This document shows positions 42,410 through 50,443 of a stretch of 64,000 nt of DNA, piece by piece. Source of the stretch: CAXXOK01 sp963675925 (lineage in GTDB: Bacteria; Bacillota; Clostridia; Christensenellales; Aristaeellaceae); contig CAXXIB010000004.1 of NCBI GenBank assembly GCA_963675925.2, positions 1 to 64,000 of the forward strand. Direction: 5' to 3'. Numbering within the stretch: the first letter of the stretch is position 1; every line of letters begins with the position of its first letter. Made by a program: the position numbers and the translations under genes. Below the pieces are notes generated by a model that ran no database searches, had not been told where the DNA came from, and worked only from the letters and a program-made list of their open reading frames with translations.

Positions 42410-43521
42410 GTATGAATGACCTTTCCGTTTATAATGGTTGCCCTATGGTTAAAATCAGCATCCAGCAACAGCATATCCGCCCAGTGCCCGACTGCCAGTG
42501 AGCCGGTCTGCCCATCCATGCTGATTGCCTTTGCCGGGGCAGCGGTTGCCGCCATGATTGCCTTTTCCGGCGCAATCCCCCAGGCGATTGTGTTTTGCAC
42601 CGCTTGCAGCAAATGGATAGACGAACCCGCAATCGTTCCGTCCGCAAGCGTCGCCCGGCCGTCTTGCACCGTAAACTGCTGTCCGCCAATCTCATAGCGG
42701 CCATCCGCCATACCGGCGGAGCGCAGTGAATCGCTGACGAGAATCAGCTTATCTCCAAACAACTGGAACGCCATACGGACGACCGATGGATGGATATGAA
42801 TGCCATCGCAGATCAGCTCCACCCACGCACCACTGTCATAGGCTGCACCGATTACCGCAGGCTCCCGGTGGTGCATTCCATTCATGCCGTTAAACAGGTG
42901 TACTGTATAGCTTGCGCCGCTGCCATAGCCTGCCATAGCCTGCGTGTAATTGGCTGCCGTATGGGCAAGGGAGACCGTATAGTTGCCCGCCATTTCCCGA
43001 ATGAAAGCATCCGCACCGGGCAGCTCCGGCGCAACATCCACCAGCTTGACACGATTACCGCTTGCCTGGTCCAGTCGTTTCACCATCCCAGCGTCGGGCG
43101 TATGCAGGTTTTGTTTCGCCTGCGCGCCGCGCTTTTCACAGGAGAGAAACGGGCCTTCCAGATGAATCCCCACGCAACGGGCACTCTGCGGTGCTCGTGT
43201 ATGCGCACGAATACTCTTGACAGCCTTCGTCAGCGTCTCCTCAGGCAGGGTCATCGTTGTTGCACAAACCGATGTTACGCCACCCGCAGCATAGTAGTGA
43301 AACAGCGCATCCAAACCCACAGGATTGCCGTCGCTGAAATCCTGCCCGACCGCGCCGTGGGTATGCAGGTCGATCAGACCGGGGATCAGATAACAGCCTT
43401 CCGCGTCGATATCCGCAGTACCCGGCAATGAACCAATCTCTAAAATCGTATCTTCAAAGGCTATATCTTGTTTCTCAAAGGTTCCCTGCGGCGTAAGCAG
43501 CAGGGCGTTTCGAATCAGCAC
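42406..43521 (-). CDS. nagA: N-acetylglucosamine-6-phosphate deacetylase
   Basis: Amidohydrolase that removes acetate from GlcNAc 6-phosphate ahead of NagB. 371 residues. Metal-site motifs: PGLIDLHTHGAVGQDF, the Glu in HLEGPFLSCEKRGA, VSLAHTAA and the catalytic Asp in LVSDSLRSAG. GTG start at 43521 with AAGGA nine bases before it; the start overlaps the end of the preceding gene by seven bases, indicating coupling. Product passes to NagB encoded directly downstream. Confidence 0.96.
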   Translation of the reverse strand: MLIRNALLLTPQGTFEKQDIAFEDTILEIGSLPGTADIDAEGCYLIPGLIDLHTHGAVGQDFSDGNPVGLDALFHYYAAGGVTSVCATTMTLPEETLTKAVKSIRAHTRAPQSARCVGIHLEGPFLSCEKRGAQAKQNLHTPDAGMVKRLDQASGNRVKLVDVAPELPGADAFIREMAGNYTVSLAHTAANYTQAMAGYGSGASYTVHLFNGMNGMHHREPAVIGAAYDSGAWVELICDGIHIHPSVVRMAFQLFGDKLILVSDSLRSAGMADGRYEIGGQQFTVQDGRATLADGTIAGSSIHLLQAVQNTIAWGIAPEKAIMAATAAPAKAISMDGQTGSLAVGHWADMLLLDADFNHRATIINGKVIHT

Positions 43522-45359
43522 TGTGTATCATCCTTAATTTCCTGCGTATCAAACTGCGTAATGTAATACACGCTTTCCTGTTTGAGCGGTTCGTCGGCAT
43601 CCGGCAGATCATCCGGCGGCATAAACTCGCGATCATCCTCTAAATACGGCTGGCGTCTTTTGTAGCCGGTACGAAATACCATGCGCTCCACGGTATCTGC
43701 ATGATTGTAGAAATACCAGGTGCTCGGCTTGCCGCCGTTCATGGTAAAGGTGACTGTGTGCTGTATGCAGTCCACCTCCCAGACAAAATCTAGGAGCCCG
43801 TCATAGATACCTGCCGGGGTAAACCCGTTACCGTGCTTCAGCTTCACGGTTCTATCCTGATCGATGGTCACGCGGTATATGCATACGCCGCGTCCGTCGG
43901 TCAGATCGATTTCCATACAGCCGAAGTAGTTCTGACGCGCAAGAATCGCAGTATGGATGCGTACCCGCTCACTGCGCGGGAATACGCGGGTTGCCACCGC
44001 ATAGTCATACGGGTCTTTGCTGCGTAACCGAAGCGCATTGGTATCCGGCTGTCCCGGGTGCCGGATGGTTTCCAGCGAAACCCGGCTCCATGCGCCGCTG
44101 TATACATTCCACCCCGGGACAAACGACCGGGGCTGCAGATCATCAAAGTGATCCTTGACATGTTCATCCACCGTATCGGTTATCGATACCGGCACGCGGG
44201 ATACCCAGATATCCTCTTTATTGACGGAGTACGTCAGGTACATCGCACCATCAGGCGAGACAGCCCCCGCTTCCAATCCGCGCATATAGTTGGGACCGTT
44301 ATCACGCCAAAAGCCCCAAAACCGCTGCATAGGGACTTCTCCGTGGATGTACAGCATATCCTTAAACTCGATACCGTCATCGCTGGTGACCACCGCGAGC
44401 GGCCAGCGGTGTGTGGAATCGGTATTGGGGTTATAGCATAGGGCGTACTTACCATCTTCCGTACGCTCTCCCCACACCTTGCCGCCACTCATCACCAAAG
44501 ACGGGGACAGCTGCACCGGTGCCCAGGTTTTGCCGTCGTCTTCACTGATGGAAACACGGGATTTTTTCCACAGTCCAACCAAACGGCCGTCCGGCAGCTT
44601 GTAATAGTTAAAGGCTTCCCCTGCCCCGCGAATTGCAAACAAGTCGTCATCTGGATAATCACGGTTTTCTTCCCAGAACTGAAGGCAGGTCAGTTTGTCG
44701 CTTAGCATATTATCCACCGCTTTGACAAACCCAGCATCCGGGCTGTCCTGATAAAACGGATAGGTACATGTATCGCGGTTGTAGCCACAGGTTGTGTTAT
44801 AAATCGCAAAATAAATCGGGCCGAAGCTTCCGTCCGGATACATCTCCCGAACCACACGCCCGATTCCATACCCCATACCGGGCATGGTGGCGACTTCCGG
44901 TGAAAGCCCATAGTACCCCACTGCGATTAGTCGGCTATCAGGTGCGATGTAGAAGTTCATCCTCTGGTGCATGCAGGCATAGGCATTCCCGTCTTCAAAC
45001 AGATCGGCATGCGGACCATTGTCCAGCGAAAGATCCAGTGCATACGGCGGAAACAAGGTCTGCGGCCGGCTCCAGGACAGTGCATCCTTGGATGTACATA
45101 GAAACGTTTGTCCGGGGCCGGTATGCTCGCTGACCGGATTGGATAAATAAGCCAAATAAAACTGATGATTCCAATATGTCAGGTTCGGCGCATGGTTATA
45201 GGTATTGCCCACGCCGTCCGCTTCACCTGGATGCGTTCGATTGGCACGCATCACCTGTATATTCCACGTGCCGACCGCAGGCCGCAGCCCGCCATCATGA
45301 AATACGAGGTTGGGCGATTCCTGACCAACATATCGAATATAACTGCTATTACGTTTCAT
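43515..45359 (-). CDS. Uncharacterised beta-propeller protein, probable new exo-glycosidase (sialidase-like fold)
   Basis: 614 residues, no signal peptide. The first ~400 residues look like a five- or six-bladed propeller: repeated short motifs such as TSKDALSWSRPQTLF, SISEDDGKTWAPV and VTSDDGIEFKDML resemble Asp-box/BNR repeats. The last ~170 residues form a jelly-roll (FVPGWNVYSGAWSRVS, KHGNGFTPAGIYDG). Conserved-looking polar clusters (RANRTHPGEADG, NHAPNLTYWN, CMHQRMNFYIA) could form the active site. It is cytoplasmic and lies between the ABC binding protein and nagA, so it probably trims an imported amino-sugar-containing oligosaccharide. Similar to proteins annotated as hypothetical or BNR-repeat; I know no assigned activity. 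Confidence 0.7.
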   Translation of the reverse strand: MKRNSSYIRYVGQESPNLVFHDGGLRPAVGTWNIQVMRANRTHPGEADGVGNTYNHAPNLTYWNHQFYLAYLSNPVSEHTGPGQTFLCTSKDALSWSRPQTLFPPYALDLSLDNGPHADLFEDGNAYACMHQRMNFYIAPDSRLIAVGYYGLSPEVATMPGMGYGIGRVVREMYPDGSFGPIYFAIYNTTCGYNRDTCTYPFYQDSPDAGFVKAVDNMLSDKLTCLQFWEENRDYPDDDLFAIRGAGEAFNYYKLPDGRLVGLWKKSRVSISEDDGKTWAPVQLSPSLVMSGGKVWGERTEDGKYALCYNPNTDSTHRWPLAVVTSDDGIEFKDMLYIHGEVPMQRFWGFWRDNGPNYMRGLEAGAVSPDGAMYLTYSVNKEDIWVSRVPVSITDTVDEHVKDHFDDLQPRSFVPGWNVYSGAWSRVSLETIRHPGQPDTNALRLRSKDPYDYAVATRVFPRSERVRIHTAILARQNYFGCMEIDLTDGRGVCIYRVTIDQDRTVKLKHGNGFTPAGIYDGLLDFVWEVDCIQHTVTFTMNGGKPSTWYFYNHADTVERMVFRTGYKRRQPYLEDDREFMPPDDLPDADEPLKQESVYYITQFDTQEIKDDTQC

Positions 45360-45423
45360 ATGCTTTCTCTTTCCTTATGCTCGGTTGCTTTGCTTTAGAA
45401 CCACTATCACGACATCGCACAGA

Positions 45424-45457
45424 GCATGGCCCGCCCGAAACCACAGGCGGGCCATGC
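45424..45457. other. Strong intercistronic hairpin downstream of the binding-protein gene
   Basis: Perfect 12-base inverted repeat GCATGGCCCGCC/GGCGGGCCATGC (45424-45435, 45446-45457) with a 10-base loop and no T run on the minus strand. This is typical of an RNA-stabilising or partial-termination hairpin after a highly expressed solute-binding protein gene. Confidence 0.75.
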
Positions 45458-45469
45458 AAGGAGGGGGGG

Positions 45470-46993
45470 TTAGCGATTCGCCGCTGCGTTGTAGATCTCA
45501 AGGATGCGGTCAACGTTGTCGCTGATCTGATCCTGGACCTGCGTCCACTCGGATACCGGACGCTGACCCATGATGAATGCATCATAGCTCATTGCCAGAA
45601 TATCGGTCACTTCGGTGAGGAGCTCGGACAGCTCTTCATTCTCATTGGAGGTGAAGGACGGGTTCATCACAGGCTCTTCCATGAACTCCCAACCGGCCCA
45701 GATATCATACCATTCGGCCAGTGCGGGGGTCATAAACTTATCCTGGTTGTGCTCGTCAATGTAGCGGGCCATGCCCAGCTTGCCCAGGCTGTACTGGCCA
45801 AAGAAGGCGCGCATCGGGTCAGACGCGGTTTTGTAGTCTTCGATCGCGGAATCCAGGATGACCGGATTGCCGTCTGCATCAAATTCATAGGTGACGCCTT
45901 CGATGCCGAAGTTGACCAAGGTTGCGCCAAAGTCGGAATACAGGAAGTCCATCAGTTTACAGGCGATTTCCGGATATTCGGTGTCTGCATTGATGACGGT
46001 TGCGCCCATGTCGTGCTTGTTGTAGTACAGGCCGCGCTGCGTATCGCCGGAGTACGGCACTGCCAGCGGCTCAAAGTATGCGTTTTCGTCGGTTGCTTCC
46101 AGCACCAGGTTGTAGTTGGAGGCAAAGGTAGGATTGTCATAGAAGAAGCAGCTGTAGCCAGAGGACATGTTCTCCTGCCATTTGGTGGAGGTCGTCACAG
46201 AATAGTCAGGATCCAGAACGCCTTCAGCATAGGCATCCGCAAACCACTGCAGCATCGTCATGAACTCATCGCTCATCGGGCCAAATTTATACTGGTTTTC
46301 CGTGGGCTCCCAGTACACGCCGTTGGTTTCAAAGCCGGTGCCAAAGGAATAGCTATAGCAGATCATCAGGTTTTCGGTGCCATTGCGGTTGCCGATGGGG
46401 TACATGTCCGGATGATTGGCCTTAATCGCCTTGAACACGTCAAGCAGCTCCGTATAGGTGGTCGGCGTGGGCAGTCCTGTTTCCGCCAGCAAGTCCGCAC
46501 GGATCTGCGGCGAACGGCCGAAACGGTTGACAAAGCGGCCCATAACGGGAATCTGGTACAGCGCGCCGTCGATATAGAGTTTCTTCATATCGGGATACTG
46601 TTCAAACAGCGCGGAGATGTTGGGCATGCTATCCATATACTGGTCGATGTCCAGATAGGCACCCTGGCCGGCATAGTTGGATACGTAGTAGCAGTCGTAC
46701 ATGATGTCGTAATCAGCGCCTGTGGCGATCACCATTTCGGTTTTCGTCATAAAGTCACTGCCTGCAACCGCTTCAATTTCCAGCGTAACGCCAGTGTATT
46801 CTTCGATTGCTTTGAGGACATCGTTGCCCAGTTGCATCGGTTGGTTGGAGTTGTCCGAGCGGATCAACTTCAAGGTTACGGGTTCATCCGTAATGCGATA
46901 CTGATCCATGTCGGCATCTTCTGCCATTGCGGCAGGTGCCAGCGTAAGCATCAAGACCAGAACCAAAGCGAGTGAGAGTAGCCGGTTTTTCAT
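45470..46993 (-). CDS. ABC transporter extracellular sugar-binding protein (Lpl/family 1 type)
   Basis: Secreted 507-residue binding protein of the LplA type. A signal peptide (RLLSLALVLVLMLTLAPAAMA) is cut near residue 24; there is no lipobox Cys, so it is either released or held by another means. The mature part begins with acidic residues and TLKLIRSDNSNQPM, followed by the usual two-lobe fold (NYAGQGAYLDIDQYMD; FSFGTG-type segments). It works with the two permeases encoded upstream (47140-49015); the ATPase is not in the operon and is probably a shared MsmX-type protein. AGGAGG lies directly before the ATG. Hairpins on both sides of the gene may raise its expression. Confidence 0.9.
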   Translation of the reverse strand: MKNRLLSLALVLVLMLTLAPAAMAEDADMDQYRITDEPVTLKLIRSDNSNQPMQLGNDVLKAIEEYTGVTLEIEAVAGSDFMTKTEMVIATGADYDIMYDCYYVSNYAGQGAYLDIDQYMDSMPNISALFEQYPDMKKLYIDGALYQIPVMGRFVNRFGRSPQIRADLLAETGLPTPTTYTELLDVFKAIKANHPDMYPIGNRNGTENLMICYSYSFGTGFETNGVYWEPTENQYKFGPMSDEFMTMLQWFADAYAEGVLDPDYSVTTSTKWQENMSSGYSCFFYDNPTFASNYNLVLEATDENAYFEPLAVPYSGDTQRGLYYNKHDMGATVINADTEYPEIACKLMDFLYSDFGATLVNFGIEGVTYEFDADGNPVILDSAIEDYKTASDPMRAFFGQYSLGKLGMARYIDEHNQDKFMTPALAEWYDIWAGWEFMEEPVMNPSFTSNENEELSELLTEVTDILAMSYDAFIMGQRPVSEWTQVQDQISDNVDRILEIYNAAANR

Positions 46994-47051
46994 TGAAATT
47001 CCTCCTGGTAATAATATTTATGAGCGCCTTTCATTGGCTTTGGGGCGATTC

Positions 47052-47083
47052 CTGGCAGCACACCTACGCGTGCTTTATGCCAG
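47052..47083. other. Intercistronic hairpin between permease and binding-protein genes
   Basis: Nested stem CTGGC/GCCAG (47052-47056, 47079-47083) enclosing AGCAC/GTGCT (47057-47061, 47070-47074). Together with the hairpin at 45424 it brackets the binding-protein gene. No T run follows. Confidence 0.55.
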
Positions 47084-47139
47084 CTTGCTCCCTTTACCCA
47101 ACTAAAAGACGTACCCAACAGAATGTAGCAGGGTGCACG

Positions 47140-48054
47140 TCACCCTTTGATCGAGCCAATCATGACCCCTTTGGCAAAATACTTTTGCACGAACGGATAG
47201 ATAATAATGATGGGAATCGTGGATACTACGATGACCGCATACTTCATGGTCGTTTCCACCACCTGGAAGCTGCTGCCGCCGCCCACCTGCGTTTGTGCCT
47301 CGGCCAGCTGGCCGTCGACCACCATGTTGCGCAGAATGCTCTGCAGGGGGAACAGTGCTTTTTTATTCAAGTACAGCAGTGCCAACATATAATCGTTCCA
47401 GTGCCCAACCGCGTAAAACAGCAGCATGGTTGCCATAATCGGCATAGAGAGCGGCAGCACGATGCGGCCTAAAACCTGTAAATCGTTCGCACCATCCAGC
47501 CGTGCAGATTCGTGCAGCGACTCCGGAATGCCCATGAAAAATGTGCGCATGATAATCATGTTATAGGTCGAGATCGCGGCGGGCAGCATCATCGCCCAGA
47601 CGGTATCAATCATGCCTAGCTTGTGGACCACCAGATAGGTCGGTATCATGCCGCCGGAGAAAAACATGGTGAACACCACCAGTTTCATAATGATGTTTTT
47701 GCCCGGCAGTTCGGGACGGGACAAGGGATAGGCGCAAAACGATGTCACGATCAGGTTAATCAGCGTGCCAAACACCGTATAAATCACTGTGTTGTAAAAG
47801 CTGGTCAGGATACTGGAATCACTGAGCACAACTTTGTAGGTTGCAAGCGTCATATTGACTGGGAACACGCTGACATGGCCTGCCATAACATCCTTGCCGT
47901 CGGACAGGGAAATAATCATCACATACCAAAACGGGTACAGCGTCATGACCAGGAAAACCAACAAGAACAGGATGTTAAAAACATCAAACACCTTGGAACC
48001 GGTAGATTGCTTGATAATATTGTTACGCCGAAGGTTTGCTTTACTCACTGTCAT
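47140..48054 (-). CDS. ABC transporter permease, LplC/YtcP type
   Basis: Inner-membrane permease of 304 residues with six predicted helices, the first at ~28-48 (NILFLLVFLVMTLYPFWYV). The EAA loop that docks the ATPase is ESARLDGANDLQVLGRIVLPLSMP (positions ~190-213). The C-terminus ends with the family-typical FVQKYFAKGVMIGSIKG. It pairs with the permease encoded by 48068-49015 to import an oligosaccharide. AAGGAGTG precedes the ATG at 48054; 13 bases separate it from the other permease gene. Confidence 0.94.
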   Translation of the reverse strand: MTVSKANLRRNNIIKQSTGSKVFDVFNILFLLVFLVMTLYPFWYVMIISLSDGKDVMAGHVSVFPVNMTLATYKVVLSDSSILTSFYNTVIYTVFGTLINLIVTSFCAYPLSRPELPGKNIIMKLVVFTMFFSGGMIPTYLVVHKLGMIDTVWAMMLPAAISTYNMIIMRTFFMGIPESLHESARLDGANDLQVLGRIVLPLSMPIMATMLLFYAVGHWNDYMLALLYLNKKALFPLQSILRNMVVDGQLAEAQTQVGGGSSFQVVETTMKYAVIVVSTIPIIIIYPFVQKYFAKGVMIGSIKG

Positions 48055-48067
48055 TTTCGTACACTCC

Positions 48068-49015
48068 TTACCACAAGCTGCTTTCACTGACGTGCTGACT
48101 AAATCGATTCGCACCCCAAATGAAGCCCAGGCCGATGATAGACTGGAACACGCCCACAGCCGTGGAATAGCTGTAATCCGCGCCCAGAATGCCCTTGCGG
48201 TATACATAGGATGAGATCACATCAGCCGTCTCATAGGTCGCGCCGTTATACAGCAGGATGATTTTCTCGTAGCCAATCGTCAGCAGGTTACCAATGGCCA
48301 AAATCAGCATGATGGTAACAGTCGGCATGATCGCCGGAATGGTCACATGCCATACCTGCTTGAAGCGGCCGGCACCGTCCATAAGCGCCGCTTCGTAAAG
48401 CTGGGGATCAATCCCCGATATGGCCGCGAAATAAATGATGGAACTCCAGCCGATATTTTGCCAAATGCCGGATATGACATAGATTGAGCGGAAATACTTC
48501 GGCTCCATCAGGAACTGAATGCGACTGCCGCCCATTTGCTCAAGTACATCGTTGATCGGACCTCCGTTGGACAGGAAGTTGACCACCATGCCGCAAACAA
48601 CGACTGTGGACAGAAAGTGCGGTAGATAACTGATGGACTGCACCGCTTTTTTATAGACAGAAGACTTGACTTCGTTAAGCAACAATGCCAGCAGGATCGG
48701 TGCCGGAAACGAAAAGATCAAACTATAGATATTGATTAGGAAGGTATTGCGGACGACCTTCCAAAAATACGGTTCTGTGAGGTATTTCACAAAATACTTA
48801 AAGCCCACCCAGTCGCTTCCGGAGACACCCTGTCGAATATTGTACTTTTTAAACGCAATCTGTAATCCATACATCGGCCAATAGCAGAAGATGACATAAT
48901 AGGCAAGCGGCAATAATAGCATCAAGTATAAAAAGCGATGCTGCCATACGTTCTTCCATAGCCGCGAACGATACAGCGGTGTTTGTAATGAATTCACTTT
49001 AGCGGATCCGTTCAT
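48068..49015 (-). CDS. ABC transporter permease, LplB/YteP type
   Basis: Inner-membrane permease of 315 residues, six helices, first at ~28-50 (FLYLMLLLPLAYYVIFCYWP). Typical Lpl-family features are MYGLQIAFKKYN, the long periplasmic loop before FLSTVVVCGMVVNFL, and the EAA loop ALMDGAGRFKQVWHVTIPAI. Start ATG at 49015 (a TTG directly before it is possible) with AAGGAAGGA upstream. Forms the translocation pore with the LplC-type partner. It follows the GH125 gene after 91 bases. Confidence 0.94.
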   Translation of the reverse strand: MNGSAKVNSLQTPLYRSRLWKNVWQHRFLYLMLLLPLAYYVIFCYWPMYGLQIAFKKYNIRQGVSGSDWVGFKYFVKYLTEPYFWKVVRNTFLINIYSLIFSFPAPILLALLLNEVKSSVYKKAVQSISYLPHFLSTVVVCGMVVNFLSNGGPINDVLEQMGGSRIQFLMEPKYFRSIYVISGIWQNIGWSSIIYFAAISGIDPQLYEAALMDGAGRFKQVWHVTIPAIMPTVTIMLILAIGNLLTIGYEKIILLYNGATYETADVISSYVYRKGILGADYSYSTAVGVFQSIIGLGFIWGANRFSQHVSESSLW

Positions 49016-49106
49016 CAATAGTTCCTTCCTTTTCTAACTATATCTATAGGCATTGAGTCTATGGTCTTTCCAGCCTGGTCATTCCCATCTGTCAGCTCGT
49101 CAATCC

Positions 49107-50423
49107 TCATTCGATGGCATCCAGTACCGACTCTAATTTCCCGGATTCCCAGAGCCTGTATATGGCTTCACCAAACAAAGAATTGGCCCAGGCAAACCAT
49201 GGACGTGTGAACTGTTCCGGATGGTCCGGATGGAAGCTTTCATGCATATATCTGGTGCCTGCATGCGTACGCAGCAACATCGTAAGCAGCTCCGCAATTT
49301 CAGCATCGCCTGTGCTGGTCAGCATTTGCATACACAGGGAAATCGGCCATATGGTTCCCGCCGGTGTATGCGGACTGCCAATGCCTTTGGCATAGCTTCC
49401 TTCATAATAGAAAGGGTTCTTTTTGCTTAACACAAAGGCGCGCGTCCTTTGGTAAAGCGAATCATCTGCCTTGCATATACCCAGATATGGAAGCGACAGC
49501 AGGCTAGGTACATTGGCATCGTCCATCAGCACATGGTGGCCAAGGCCATCGGTCTCATAGGCATATATACTGCCGAAGGTTTCATCCTCCACGATACCGT
49601 ATTGCGCCACGCCGTTTGCGATCTCTTGCTTGAGCTTCAGCGCTTTCCGGGCATAGGGTGCATCGTCCAGCAGGGTGAATAGCACAGCTGCATAGATAAG
49701 CACAGCACCGGCGAACAGGTTGGATGGGATATGGTAGCCGTACTCGCAGGAATCATCGCTTGGGCGAAACCCGCCCCAGGTCATCCCGGTATAGGCTACC
49801 GGCTTGCGGCAATCCGTATGGTGCACATCTCCCGGGTCCGGGCAGTGTTCACGCAGAAACCAGTACTTGCTTTCCGCATGGTTCTGTTCGGTGCGGAGTA
49901 CATCAACAATCATGCGCAGTGCGCGATGAAACCTATTTGTCATAAACGCGCGACTGTCTGTTTGCTTCCAGAACCGATACGCCAGCAAAATGGGATAGCA
50001 CAGGGAATCGACCTCGTATTTGCGTTCCCACACCCAGCCGGAGTGCACAGGCTGATCCTCGGCCCATTTACGCCCGGATTCTGTTTTGTTGAATGCGTTG
50101 GCATACGGATCAATCAAGATACAGTCCATCTGCCGGGCAATCAATCCTTCCACCATCGCGGCCACAGCGGGATCATCGCAAAAGCGTACATAGTGGAGCA
50201 CCTGGGCAGTTGAATCCCGCAGCCACATAGCCTCGATATCGCCGGTAATGACAAACGTATCGCCAGCCTGCGTAGATTGCACGGTCGTCTCGATAGTATT
50301 GACAAAACAGCGGCTGAATACATCCTGCAGCTCCGGTCTGCCGGATAATGCCTCCCGCAGAGGCTGGATGCGTTCCGTGATCACGTCGTAAGCGTTCATT
50401 GCGATACTACTTTCTTGCTGCAT
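49107..50423 (-). CDS. Exo-alpha-1,6-mannosidase, glycoside hydrolase family 125
   Basis: Metal-independent inverting alpha-mannosidase of 438 residues; characterised GH125 enzymes remove non-reducing alpha-1,6-linked mannose, as in N-glycan cores. Family hallmarks are FVITGDIEAMWLRDSTAQV near residue 60, NKTESGRKWAEDQP, WVWERKYEVDSLCYP and YTGMTWGGFRPSDDSCEYGY, and the end WFAWANSLFGEAIYRL. No signal peptide, so it acts on imported glycans. Start at 50423, with GGAAG six bases upstream; an internal ATG eight codons later is also possible. Second gene of the operon. Confidence 0.93.
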   Translation of the reverse strand: MQQESSIAMNAYDVITERIQPLREALSGRPELQDVFSRCFVNTIETTVQSTQAGDTFVITGDIEAMWLRDSTAQVLHYVRFCDDPAVAAMVEGLIARQMDCILIDPYANAFNKTESGRKWAEDQPVHSGWVWERKYEVDSLCYPILLAYRFWKQTDSRAFMTNRFHRALRMIVDVLRTEQNHAESKYWFLREHCPDPGDVHHTDCRKPVAYTGMTWGGFRPSDDSCEYGYHIPSNLFAGAVLIYAAVLFTLLDDAPYARKALKLKQEIANGVAQYGIVEDETFGSIYAYETDGLGHHVLMDDANVPSLLSLPYLGICKADDSLYQRTRAFVLSKKNPFYYEGSYAKGIGSPHTPAGTIWPISLCMQMLTSTGDAEIAELLTMLLRTHAGTRYMHESFHPDHPEQFTRPWFAWANSLFGEAIYRLWESGKLESVLDAIE

Positions 50424-50443
50424 TTTGCTTCCGTTTTAACCGT

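Noticed and set aside
45176..46975. 599-codon plus-strand ORF opposite the solute-binding protein gene
   Set aside because: The minus-strand gene has a signal peptide, ribosome binding site and operon context; the plus-strand frame has none and crosses a gene boundary.
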